A DNA stretch of 41,128 nucleotides. Source: Paracoccaceae bacterium (GTDB lineage: Bacteria > Pseudomonadota > Alphaproteobacteria > Rhodobacterales > Rhodobacteraceae). A program made the position numbers and the translations under genes. Positions within the stretch are counted from its first letter, which is position 1; every line of letters starts with the position of its first letter. The notes below the pieces were generated by a model. It was not told the origin of the DNA. It worked only from the letters and a program-made list of their open reading frames with translations, and ran no database searches. Location: the NCBI GenBank assembly GCA_024226455.1, contig JAAELR010000158.1, positions 1 through 41,128 of the forward strand, read 5' to 3'. Below are positions 15,859 to 24,308 of this stretch, piece after piece.

Positions 15859-17304
15859 CTACTCCGGCTCTGCCCTATATATCAGACGCTCGTCGCACGG
15901 GGCTACCCTTAAAATATTGGTGGTGCCCGGCTCGTTGAAAGGCACGCCCGCGGTGACCACGATCTGGTCTTCCTTGGTGGCGAACCCCTCGGATGTGGCG
16001 GCCCGGACCGCGCGCACCACCGCCTGCTTGAACCGGCCCATTTCACCCACTTCGACGCAATGGGCGCCCCAGGTCATACACAGCCGCCGCGCGGTGCTGC
16101 GCAACCCCGCCATGGCGATGATCGGCACCCGCGGGCGTTCGCGTGCAACCAGCGCCGCGGTTGTGCCCGACTGGGTAAAGCAGCAGATGGCCTGGATATC
16201 GGTGGTCTCCGCGATTTCGCGCGCGGCAGAGACGATGCCATCGGCCACGCTCTGCTTTTCCGCCAGGCGCGAGGCCTCGATCACGGCGCGGTAGGTCGGA
16301 TCGTCCTCGACCTCGACGGCCACGTTGTGCATCGTGCGAACCGCCTCGATCGGAAACTTGCCGGCCGCCGATTCCGCCGACAGCATCACCGCATCGGCGC
16401 CCTCATAGATCGCATTGGCCACGTCCGAGACCTCTGCCCGCGTCGGCATCGGGCTGTCGATCATGCTTTCCAGCATCTGGGTCGCCACGATCACCGGCTT
16501 GGCCGCCGCCCGGCATTTCCGGATCAGCCGCTTCTGGATCGGCGGCACGTTCTGGATCGGCAATTCGACCCCCAGGTCGCCGCGGGCCACCATGACGCCG
16601 TCGGACACCGCAAGAATGTCGTCGAACACCCGCACGGCAGAGGGCTTTTCGACCTTGGCCAGCACCGAGGCCCGGCCGTCGACCAGCGCGCGCGCCTCGT
16701 TGATGTCGCCCGGCCGCTGCACGAACGAAAGCGCGATCCAGTCGACCCCCTGCGAACAGGCAAACTCCAGGTCAGCGCGGTCCTTTTTGGTCAACGCCGC
16801 CAATGGCAGAACCACGTCGGGCACGTTGACGCCCTTGCGGTCGGAAATCTCTCCGCCCGCGATGACCTCGCAATCGGCGAAGTCGGCACCGCACGAGCCG
16901 ACCTTCAGCCGGATCTTGCCGTCATTGACCAGCAATGTCGCACCCGGTTCCAGCGCGTCGAAGATCTCGCGATGCGGCAGGCGCGCGCGGATCGCATCGC
17001 CCGGCGTCTCGTCGAGGTCGAAGCGGAACGGCTGCCCCGTCTGCAGTTCCTCGCGCCCGTTGGCGAAGACACCGCAGCGCAGCTTGGGGCCCTGCAGATC
17101 GGCGAGGATCGCGATCGGGCGCCCGGTATCCTCTTCGATCTGCCGGATAATCCCGTGCCGCCGCCTGAAATCCTCGTGGCTGCCGTGACTCATGTTCAGC
17201 CGGAACACGTCGGCCCCGGTCTCGAACAGGGCGCGGATCATCTCATAGTCGTCCGAAGACGGGCCTAGTGTGGCAACAATCTTCACGTTCCGAAGGCGTC
17301 TCAT
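15859..17304 (-). CDS. pyk: Pyruvate kinase
   Basis: A 481-residue glycolytic enzyme converting phosphoenolpyruvate and ADP to pyruvate and ATP. Seen: N-terminal VKIVATLGPSS, RLNMSHGSHEDF, the metal and substrate loop around LAKVEKPSAV (catalytic Lys in the pyruvate kinase signature), GVMVARGDLGVELP, and VATQMLESM with TRAEVSDVANAI. The C-terminal allosteric domain is present (AICCFTQSGTTA). Length is normal. It is divergent from the N-formylglutamate amidohydrolase-like gene, with a 117-bp promoter region, and upstream of a small membrane protein and rpmI-rplT. Confidence 0.97.
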   Translation of the reverse strand: MRRLRNVKIVATLGPSSDDYEMIRALFETGADVFRLNMSHGSHEDFRRRHGIIRQIEEDTGRPIAILADLQGPKLRCGVFANGREELQTGQPFRFDLDETPGDAIRARLPHREIFDALEPGATLLVNDGKIRLKVGSCGADFADCEVIAGGEISDRKGVNVPDVVLPLAALTKKDRADLEFACSQGVDWIALSFVQRPGDINEARALVDGRASVLAKVEKPSAVRVFDDILAVSDGVMVARGDLGVELPIQNVPPIQKRLIRKCRAAAKPVIVATQMLESMIDSPMPTRAEVSDVANAIYEGADAVMLSAESAAGKFPIEAVRTMHNVAVEVEDDPTYRAVIEASRLAEKQSVADGIVSAAREIAETTDIQAICCFTQSGTTAALVARERPRVPIIAMAGLRSTARRLCMTWGAHCVEVGEMGRFKQAVVRAVRAATSEGFATKEDQIVVTAGVPFNEPGTTNILRVAPCDERLIYRAEPE

Positions 17305-17421
17305 CGAATGCCTCGTGTCCTCTTACTGTTAGCGGTATCGGCGGGCCGCGCACTCTATGACCGAATTAACCGCAGGTGACAACTGGCACATTCGCGCAAC
17401 TGCGCTTATTCAGGCAGAACC

Positions 17422-18183
17422 ATGAAAGATGACGCCCAGATGACCTATCCGGCCTATGAGACCGTGGGAGAGGATCGCCCCGGCCCCTGGCTGGTCACCT
17501 GCGATCACGCCACCAACGCGGTGCCGCCGATGATATGCGGTGGCGATCTGGGTCTGTCCGAGGCGGATATGGGGCGCCACATCGCCTATGACATCGGTGC
17601 CGCGGGGGTCACCCGGCACCTTGCTGACCTGCTGGACGCACCGGCGATCCTGTCGACCTGGTCGCGGCTGGTGATCGACCCCAACCGGGGTGAGGATGAC
17701 CCGACGCTACTGATGCAGCTATATGACGGAACGGTGATCGAGGGGAACCGGAACGCCGATGCAGCCGAACGCCTCCGCAGGATGAACCTTCTCTACCGCC
17801 CCTACCATGCGGCGCTTGAGCGGATGGCCGAAGCCCGCCCTGAAAACAGCGTCTACCTTGCCATCCACAGTTTCACGCCCCGGCTCAATGGCCGCACACC
17901 GAGGCCCTGGAAGGTCGGCGTGCTATATGCCTATGACGCCCGTTTCGCCCGCCCGTTGATCGACGGGCTTCAGGCCGAGGGCGATATCTGCGTGGGCGAA
18001 AACGAACCCTATTGCGGCGCGCTTTACGGCGACAGTGTCGACCGACACGCGCTGCATCACGGGCGGCTCAACGCGCTGATTGAACTGCGCCACGACCTGA
18101 TCGACACAGAGTCCGGCCAGCGAGAATGGGCCGAACGCCTAGCCCCGATCCTGATCGACGCACTGGCGCACGCCAAGATCTGA
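17422..18183 (+). CDS. N-formylglutamate amidohydrolase family protein
   Basis: A 253-residue hydrolase of the N-formylglutamate amidohydrolase (HutG/FGase) family. Seen: the early metal-binding motif TCDHATNAVP, SRLVIDPNRGEDDP, YLAIHSFTP and a late HGRLNALIELR block. Such enzymes deformylate N-formyl-glutamate or related compounds; the substrate here is not established and no other hut genes are near. ATG 17422 is used; an in-frame ATG at 17440 (MTYPAYE) is also possible as neither has a strong ribosome-binding site. First gene of an operon with the DUF1244 gene (21 bp) and a glutamine amidotransferase (12 bp). Confidence 0.88.
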   Translation: MKDDAQMTYPAYETVGEDRPGPWLVTCDHATNAVPPMICGGDLGLSEADMGRHIAYDIGAAGVTRHLADLLDAPAILSTWSRLVIDPNRGEDDPTLLMQLYDGTVIEGNRNADAAERLRRMNLLYRPYHAALERMAEARPENSVYLAIHSFTPRLNGRTPRPWKVGVLYAYDARFARPLIDGLQAEGDICVGENEPYCGALYGDSVDRHALHHGRLNALIELRHDLIDTESGQREWAERLAPILIDALAHAKI

Positions 18184-18204
18184 CGATTTACCCGGAGAAC
18201 CGAC

Positions 18205-18522
18205 ATGGACGACCAGATCCGCATCGAGATTGAAGCCGCCGCTTTCCGCCGGCTGCGCGAACACATGATGGAACAGCGCACCGACGTGCAGAATATCGAC
18301 ATGATGAACCTCGCCGGGTTCTGTCGCAACTGCCTGTCGCGCTGGTACCAGGAGGCGGCCAGCGAACGCGGTATCGAGATGTCCAAAGAGGAAGGGCGCG
18401 AGGCCTATTACGGCATGCCCTATTCCGTGTGGAAGGAAAAACACCAGACCGAAGCCAGCGCCGAAAAGCAGGCCGCCTTCAAGGTTGCCTTTGCCGAGAA
18501 CGTGGGCGAGGAAAGCTCGTAA
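18205..18522 (+). CDS. DUF1244 family protein
   Basis: A 105-residue soluble helical protein. The motif FCRNCLSRWY, with two cysteines, and YGMPYSVWK are the signature of the DUF1244 family. A CCGGAG-type ribosome-binding site precedes ATG 18205. The paired Cys motif suggests metal binding, but the role is unknown. It is commonly found downstream of the N-formylglutamate amidohydrolase-like gene, as here. Confidence 0.92.
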   Translation: MDDQIRIEIEAAAFRRLREHMMEQRTDVQNIDMMNLAGFCRNCLSRWYQEAASERGIEMSKEEGREAYYGMPYSVWKEKHQTEASAEKQAAFKVAFAENVGEESS

Positions 18523-18534
18523 GCTGGTATCGGC

Positions 18535-19269
18535 ATGAAACCCTTTCTGATCCTGCAACTGCGCCCCGAAACCGAGGCTTCGGACAACGAGTATGACGCC
18601 ATCCTCGCCAAGGGCGGGCTGACGCCTGACCGCTCGCACCGGATCCGGCTGGATTGCGAGGGCATACCCGCCGATCTGCGGCTCGGCGACTATGCCGGCA
18701 CCATCGTCGGCGGCGGGCCGGGTTGCGTCAGTGACCCGCCGGAAAGGAAAAGCCCGGTCGAGGCACGCATCGAGGCCGCCGTTATGGGGCTGATGCCCGA
18801 GATCACCTCACGCGATCTGCCGTTTCTCGGCTGCTGCTACGGTATCGGCATCCTTGCCCATCACCTGGGCGGTCGGGTGACGAAAGAGGCGCATTCCGAA
18901 CCGGTAGGCACCTCGCCTTGCGCGCTTACCCTTGATGGCCGCGAAGATCCTCTTCTGGCCGGGTGCCCAGATGAATTCGACGCCTTCGTTGGCCACAAAG
19001 AGGCGGTGCAGGCACTGCCGCCCGGGGCAGTGCATCTGGTCAGTTCCGGCCCTTGCCCATACCAGATGATCCGCCACGGGCGGAATGTCTACGCCACCCA
19101 ATTCCACCCCGAGGCAGACGCCGAGGGCTTCGAGCTTCGTATCGAGATCTACAAGCATCGCGGCTATTTCCCGCCCAAAGATGCCGAGCGGCTGGTTACC
19201 ATGTGCCGGGCCGCAGATGTGACCGCGCCCGAACATGTGCTGCGGAACTTCGTATCCCGTTACGGTTGA
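18535..19269 (+). CDS. Class I glutamine amidotransferase-like protein
   Basis: A 244-residue single-domain protein of the class I glutamine amidotransferase (GuaA N-domain-like) family. The nucleophile elbow FLGCCYGIG and the catalytic His-Glu in QFHPEADAEG are present. No synthetase domain is fused, as in gamma-glutamyl-gamma-aminobutyrate hydrolase-like and GMP synthase-like stand-alone proteins. With a formyl-amide hydrolase as operon partner it may act on a glutamyl-amide, but that is inference. It starts 12 bp after the DUF1244 stop, so it is surely co-transcribed. Confidence 0.88.
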   Translation: MKPFLILQLRPETEASDNEYDAILAKGGLTPDRSHRIRLDCEGIPADLRLGDYAGTIVGGGPGCVSDPPERKSPVEARIEAAVMGLMPEITSRDLPFLGCCYGIGILAHHLGGRVTKEAHSEPVGTSPCALTLDGREDPLLAGCPDEFDAFVGHKEAVQALPPGAVHLVSSGPCPYQMIRHGRNVYATQFHPEADAEGFELRIEIYKHRGYFPPKDAERLVTMCRAADVTAPEHVLRNFVSRYG

Positions 19270-19476
19270 GGTCTGGCACCCACCGCCCGCCCGGGACCAG
19301 AAACCAGGACAGACCCCGAGATACATCGCCGCCGCCTTCTGGCCTCCATGCGTTGCCGCGAGGTCGCGCCCGCAGGGCCTTTGTTTCCGACACCCGAACA
19401 AAGCCGCCGAAACTTAGGCAACGTCGTCACATTTGCCCCGGGAAAGGGCGGAATTTGGGCAAAAGGCGGCGAAAAT

Positions 19477-19504
19477 TTGAACCGTTTCGCACTTGGTGCT
19501 AGAA
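19477..19504 (+). promoter_or_regulatory. Possible promoter of the pilin-like gene
   Basis: TTGAAC at 19477-19482 and CTAGAA at 19499-19504 are 16 bp apart, near the alphaproteobacterial housekeeping pattern, 44 bp before ATG 19548. The -10 is weak. The rest of the 278-bp gap shows nothing recognisable. Confidence 0.35.
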
Positions 19505-19547
19505 CAAACCTGCAAAAGCGGGGGCGACAATTGCACAGGGGGCCGGT

Positions 19548-19739
19548 ATGGCCATAACGAAATTCATGGTGTCTTTCCTCCGTTCCGAGGACGGAGCCGT
19601 CACCGCGGACTGGGTGTTGCTGTCGGCATGTTGCATCGGCCTTGCCATTGCACTGACATTTTCGATCGGCACCACCGCAATGGACCACAGTACAAGCATC
19701 GGCGATCTGACCGTTGCACGCGGCATCCCGACCTACTGA
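19548..19739 (+). CDS. Flp-like small pilin protein
   Basis: A 63-residue protein with a short N-terminal leader, the motif EDGAVTADWVLLSA and a hydrophobic helix (LLSACCIGLAIALTFSI). This resembles class III (Flp/Fap) prepilins, where processing occurs just before the helix, although the usual Glu5-Tyr6 is replaced by Asp-Trp, as in a small-pilin variant common in roseobacters. AGGGGG stands before ATG 19548. No tad/cpa assembly genes are in the window, so it is an orphan subunit relying on a system elsewhere, or a pilin-like membrane peptide with another role. Confidence 0.75.
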   Translation: MAITKFMVSFLRSEDGAVTADWVLLSACCIGLAIALTFSIGTTAMDHSTSIGDLTVARGIPTY

Positions 19740-19776
19740 CCGGTAGACCGGGACGCGCTTTAGTGATGCCGTCAGG

Positions 19777-22221
19777 TCACTGCTTCACCCGGTCGGCCTT
19801 CGGGTCATACATCGGCCGCAGGCTCGGCTCGGCCCTGACCCGCGTTCCGGCCACCTCAATCTCATAGCTCGACCCCAGCAGCTGCTCGGTGCTTTCGCCG
19901 GCGCAGGGTACATAGCCCATACCGATGGCAGCACCCAGCGTGTGGCCATAATTGCCCGAACTCACGTAACCGACGAATTCGCCGTCCCGCAGGATCGGCT
20001 CGTTGTGAAAAAGCAGCGGTTCCGGGTCGGTCAGCCTGAACTGCACCATCCGCGACGAAAGCCCCTCTTCCTTTTTGCGCAGCACCGCGTCGCGGCCGAT
20101 GAACGCGGGCTTGCCAGTCTTTACCGCAAAGCCCAGCCCGGCCTCCAGCACATGGTCCTCGCAGGTAATGTCATGGCCGAAATGCCGGAACGCCTTTTCG
20201 ATGCGGCAACTGTCCATCATGTGCATACCGCACAGTTTCGCGCCGAATGTCTGCCCTGCCTGCCAGATCGTCTCGAAGGCATGGCCCGCCATATCCGACG
20301 ACACATAGATCTCCCAGCCCAGCTCGCCCACATAGCTCACCCGATGCACACGGGCCAGCCCTAGCCCCAGCTCAATCTCCTGCGCCGTGCCGAAGGGGTT
20401 CACCTCGTTGGAGAAATCCGCCGGGCTCACCGCTTGCATCAATGCCCTCGCATTCGGCCCCATCACCGCCAGCACCGCCTCGCCCGGTGTCACATCGGTG
20501 ATCACGACCCGCTCGCCACCCAGATGCCGCCGCAACCAGGTCTCGTCGGCCAGGCGCGTCGCCGCCGGGGTAACGACCAGATAGGCAGTTTCCGACAGTC
20601 GTGTCACGGTCACGTCCGCCTCGATCCCGCCCCGATCGTTGAGGAACTGGGTATAGACGATCCGGCCCATCGACACCGACATGTCATTGCCGCAAAGCCG
20701 GTTCAGAAAGCTTTCGGCATCCGGCCCCTCGACACGCAGCTTGCCGAAGCTTGACATGTCATAAAGCCCGACATTCTCACGCACCGCCTGATGTTCGCGC
20801 GCCGAGTTTTCGAACCAGTTCTGCCGCTTCCAGCTATAGCGGTATTCGCGCTCTTGCTCTTCGTCGGCAAACCAGTTCGCGCGCTCCCAGCCCGCGATCT
20901 CGCCAAAGACCGCGCCCTGCGCTTTCAGATGCTCATGGAACGGCGTGCGCCGCACGCCGCGCGCACTGGCCTTCTGGCGATAGGGGAAATGGTCGGCATA
21001 TAATAGCCCCAGCGTCTCGGTCGAACGTTCGACCAGATAGCGCTTGTTGCCCTGAAACGGCTGCATCCGCCCGACATCCACATCGCCCAGATCGAACGGT
21101 TTCTCGCCGGTCTCCATCCACGACGCCAGCGCCATCCCGGCACCACCCGCCGACTGGATACCGATAGAGTTGAACCCGGCCGCAACCCAGACATTGTCCA
21201 TCTCAGGCGCCAGGCCGAGGTGATAGGCATCGTCCGGCGTAAAACTCTCGGGGCCGTTAAAGAACGTGTGGATCCCGGCCTCGGCCAGCATAGGCAACCG
21301 GTTTACCGCCCATTCCAGAATCGGCTCGAAATGGTCGAAATCCTCCGGCAACTGGTCGAACTCGAAATCCACCGGGATGCCGTCCATGCCCCAGGGTTTG
21401 CTGACCGGCTCGAACGCACCCAGCATCATCTTGCCGGCGTCCTCCTTGTAGTAGGCGCACTCATCGGGCACGCGCAGCACCGGCAATTGCGTCAGCCCCT
21501 TGATCGGTTCGGTGACGATGTAGAAATGCTCGCAGGCCTGCAGCGGCACGTTGGTGTTCAGCATCCGCCCCAGTTCGTGACCCCACATACCGCCGCAATT
21601 GACCACGTGTTCGCAGGCGATATTGCCGCTCTCACCCTTCTCGTTGGCCCATCGGACACCGGTGATCCGCCGCCCGTCGCGGGAAACACCCGTGGCCTTG
21701 GTGCGTTCGAACACCTGCGCGCCCATCTGGCGCGCGCCCTTGGCCAGCGCCAGCGTGATATTGGCCGGGTCGCCCTGGCCGTCGGTGGGAAGGAAAACCG
21801 CCGCCTTCACATCGCCGATATTGAGATGCGGATAGCGGTTCTTGGCCTCCTGGGGGCTGACCTCCTCGACATCGACGCCAAAGGCTCGCGCCATCGACGC
21901 CTGACGCAGGATCTCTTCCTTGCGGTGCTCGCTCAGCGCCACCGTGATAGAGCCCACCGTGCGCAGACCAGTGGCAACGCCGGTTTCCGCCTCGAGCGTG
22001 GTGTATAGGTCGCGCGTGTAACGCGCCAGCTTGGTCATGTTCGACGAGGCACGCAGTTGGCCTATCAGCCCCGCCGCATGCCATGTGGTGCCGCTGGTCA
22101 GTTGCTTGCGCTCTAGCAGAACGACATCCTTCCAGCCCTGTTTGGCCAGGTGATAGGCCACCGAACAACCAACCACACCACCACCGATGACGACCACTCG
22201 GGCCTTGTCAGGAACGCTCAT
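19777..22221 (-). CDS. FAD-dependent dehydrogenase/GcvT fusion (dimethylglycine or sarcosine dehydrogenase type), copy 2
   Basis: An 814-residue flavoprotein of the dimethylglycine/sarcosine dehydrogenase family. The N-terminal DAO domain (residues 1-400) has the FAD loop [16 protein letters not shown] and TTWHAAGL, whose His is the usual site of covalent FAD attachment. The C-terminal half is a GcvT aminomethyltransferase-like folate-binding region ending in a GcvT_C barrel. These enzymes oxidise an N-methyl group and pass the one-carbon unit to tetrahydrofolate. GGAG stands eight bases before ATG 22221. A 133-bp gap separates it from the upstream methyltransferase gene, so it may have its own promoter. 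Exact substrate not known. Confidence 0.88.
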   Translation of the reverse strand: MSVPDKARVVVIGGGVVGCSVAYHLAKQGWKDVVLLERKQLTSGTTWHAAGLIGQLRASSNMTKLARYTRDLYTTLEAETGVATGLRTVGSITVALSEHRKEEILRQASMARAFGVDVEEVSPQEAKNRYPHLNIGDVKAAVFLPTDGQGDPANITLALAKGARQMGAQVFERTKATGVSRDGRRITGVRWANEKGESGNIACEHVVNCGGMWGHELGRMLNTNVPLQACEHFYIVTEPIKGLTQLPVLRVPDECAYYKEDAGKMMLGAFEPVSKPWGMDGIPVDFEFDQLPEDFDHFEPILEWAVNRLPMLAEAGIHTFFNGPESFTPDDAYHLGLAPEMDNVWVAAGFNSIGIQSAGGAGMALASWMETGEKPFDLGDVDVGRMQPFQGNKRYLVERSTETLGLLYADHFPYRQKASARGVRRTPFHEHLKAQGAVFGEIAGWERANWFADEEQEREYRYSWKRQNWFENSAREHQAVRENVGLYDMSSFGKLRVEGPDAESFLNRLCGNDMSVSMGRIVYTQFLNDRGGIEADVTVTRLSETAYLVVTPAATRLADETWLRRHLGGERVVITDVTPGEAVLAVMGPNARALMQAVSPADFSNEVNPFGTAQEIELGLGLARVHRVSYVGELGWEIYVSSDMAGHAFETIWQAGQTFGAKLCGMHMMDSCRIEKAFRHFGHDITCEDHVLEAGLGFAVKTGKPAFIGRDAVLRKKEEGLSSRMVQFRLTDPEPLLFHNEPILRDGEFVGYVSSGNYGHTLGAAIGMGYVPCAGESTEQLLGSSYEIEVAGTRVRAEPSLRPMYDPKADRVKQ

Positions 22222-22354
22222 ATTATCATCTCCGCGAGTTTTTGTTGGTACTGCACCAGCGGCCCCGTCTCCGTTGGCGCAATCGTCATTGCGTGCGGCG
22301 GCCTATGGCCCGGGCGCCGCGCTCTGATATGGTAGCGGGCCGACGTTCGCTGCT

Positions 22355-23230
22355 TCACGAAAACCTCCGCTTCAACTCGGCGATATGAGCCGGGCCCACC
22401 TCGCAGCAGCCACCGATAAGAGTGGCTCCAAGCTTGGCCCAGCGCTCGGCGAAATCCGCGTACTCGGCAGGCCCCAGATCATGGCGCTGCCGCAATACGT
22501 CGACCGTGGGAAACTCTGCCAGAAACCCGGCGCTGATCTCGGTGAAACCGTTGGCAAAAGCGCCAAAGGGCAGCCCGAAATCCCTGATCACCTCCAGCCC
22601 GGCGCTGACCGCCTCGGGCCGCGAGCAGTTGATCAACAAGGCATCCGGCGCGCTGCGCTCCAGCAGTTCGGCCAGATCTCCCAGCGCCTCGCCCGACCTC
22701 AGCTTCGTGCCATCCGTATCCTCCACACTGACCGAAAGCCAAACCGGAACGCCCTGCCCCAAAGCTGCCCGCAACGCGCCATCGGCCTGATCGACAGACG
22801 ACATCGTCTCGATCAGAAACAGATCAACCCGGTCCTTCATCAACCCCACCGGCTCGGCATAAAGACCGGCAGCCTCCGCCGCGGCGGGGCAGGTATCGGG
22901 CCTGTACGAGGCCATCAGGGGCCCCAGCGATCCGGCAACACGGCCCGAACCATGCGAGTCGCGGGCAGCACGGGCCGCGTTCACCGCCAGATCGGTCAGC
23001 GTGGCGGCCTGATCTTCCAGCCCGACCCTCGCCAGCCGGTCGCGCAGCACCGCATAGGTGTTGGTCGTAGCAATCTCGGCACCGGCGGCGAAATAGGCGT
23101 CATGCACCTCGCGCATCAGCCCCGGCTGGTCGATCATCACCTGTGTCGACCAAAGCGGGGTCGCCCGGTCGCCCGACCGCTTCAACAGCTCTTGCCCGAT
23201 CGAGCCGTCCAGTATGGTGATTTCAGACAT
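22355..23230 (-). CDS. Homocysteine S-methyltransferase family protein (BHMT-like)
   Basis: A 291-residue zinc methyltransferase. Opening ILDGSIGQELLKRSG, the first zinc Cys in LLINCSRPEAV and the Cys pair in LIGGCCEVGP near the C-terminus define the homocysteine S-methyltransferase domain. It likely moves a methyl group from a betaine, sulfonium or S-methylmethionine-like donor to homocysteine, giving methionine. ATG 23230 is preferred over an upstream in-frame start at 23257 because ATGTCTGA overlaps the stop of the preceding MDR gene by eight bases (translational coupling) and starts the standard N-terminus. Neighbouring dimethylglycine-type dehydrogenases favour glycine betaine as donor. 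Confidence 0.88.
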   Translation of the reverse strand: MSEITILDGSIGQELLKRSGDRATPLWSTQVMIDQPGLMREVHDAYFAAGAEIATTNTYAVLRDRLARVGLEDQAATLTDLAVNAARAARDSHGSGRVAGSLGPLMASYRPDTCPAAAEAAGLYAEPVGLMKDRVDLFLIETMSSVDQADGALRAALGQGVPVWLSVSVEDTDGTKLRSGEALGDLAELLERSAPDALLINCSRPEAVSAGLEVIRDFGLPFGAFANGFTEISAGFLAEFPTVDVLRQRHDLGPAEYADFAERWAKLGATLIGGCCEVGPAHIAELKRRFS

Positions 23231-24308
23231 TTTCCACCCCCGGCGGGATAAGGACAAGCTTGCCCGGTAGCGATTTTGACATGAAATCCTCCTGCGCCCT
23301 GGCGATGTCCTTCAACGGATAAGTCCCCGAAACCAGGGGTCGAACCGCGCCATCATTGATTAAGGCGATCAGCCCTGCGAACACTTCGGGCGCCATGAAT
23401 GACGCGCCGTGGACGGTGATATCCCGCAGGTAGATTTGCCGCAAATCGACCTCGACAATCGGCCCGGCAATGGCACCGGATATCGCGTAATGCCCCCCGG
23501 CGCGCAGCGCCTCGATCAACAGAGGCCAGACCGGCCCGGCGACGACATCAACAACAACGTCAAAGCTTTCGCCCGGCGATGTTGCATCACGATCAATGGT
23601 CCGCGTGGCACCGGCGTCGCACACGGGCTGCGCTTTGGCGGCAGAGGTCATCGCTGTAACATTCGCGCCCATCAGGGCGGCAAGCTGAACCGCGGCCAAA
23701 CCGACACCACCTGACGCTCCGGTGACAAGAACATCCTGCCCGTGCGCCACTCCGGCCCGGGTCAGCAGGTTGTGCGCGGTTCCAAAGGCGCATGGCATCG
23801 CCGCGATCTCGGTATCGCTCAGCGGTGAACTGCTTACGTCAAAGGTTTCATCGGCTTGCAGCAGGCAGTATTGAGCGAACGCACCGTCAATTTCCGAACC
23901 GAGTGCAATATAGGCACGGGCGTTTTCCGGCGTCGGTCGGGGGATGTTGATCTGGCTGGTCACCCTGGTCCCGATTGTTGGCTGGGCAACGCCTTCACCA
24001 ACGGCAACGACCTCACCGCAGATGTCCCCGCCCTGAATGCGCGGAAAATCCAGCGCGCCGCCCCAGCCTCCCGCCTCGATTTCATCGTCTGCGCCAACAC
24101 CGTCGGTGGCGCTGGTAACATCCGAGGAGTACCAGCCCACACGCGTATTGATATCGGTGTTGTTGACACCAGCAGCCCGGACCCGCACCAGTACCTGCCC
24201 CGGGCCGGGAACCGGAACGGGGATGGTATCGGACCACTCCAGAGCATCCGGGCCGCCGTGCCGTGTCAACAGGACGCCGGACATCGCCGCCGGAATCCGG
24301 GTGTTCAC
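23223..24308 (-). CDS. MDR family NAD(P)-dependent oxidoreductase (quinone-reductase-like)
   Basis: A 361-residue medium-chain dehydrogenase/reductase. GroES-like N-terminal domain (GPGQVLVRVRAAGVNNTDINTR) and Rossmann domain with GASGGVGLAAVQLAALMGA. The catalytic zinc ligands of alcohol dehydrogenases are not evident, so it belongs near zeta-crystallin/quinone oxidoreductases. GTG 24308 overlaps the stop of the upstream dehydrogenase by four bases (GTGA) and has AAAGG eight bases before it; the alternative ATG at 24284 (MSGVLLTRHGG) matches usual family N-termini but lacks a ribosome-binding site. Its role in the operon is unclear; reduction of an aldehyde or alkene by-product is only a guess. 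Confidence 0.85.
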   Translation of the reverse strand: MNTRIPAAMSGVLLTRHGGPDALEWSDTIPVPVPGPGQVLVRVRAAGVNNTDINTRVGWYSSDVTSATDGVGADDEIEAGGWGGALDFPRIQGGDICGEVVAVGEGVAQPTIGTRVTSQINIPRPTPENARAYIALGSEIDGAFAQYCLLQADETFDVSSSPLSDTEIAAMPCAFGTAHNLLTRAGVAHGQDVLVTGASGGVGLAAVQLAALMGANVTAMTSAAKAQPVCDAGATRTIDRDATSPGESFDVVVDVVAGPVWPLLIEALRAGGHYAISGAIAGPIVEVDLRQIYLRDITVHGASFMAPEVFAGLIALINDGAVRPLVSGTYPLKDIARAQEDFMSKSLPGKLVLIPPGVENV

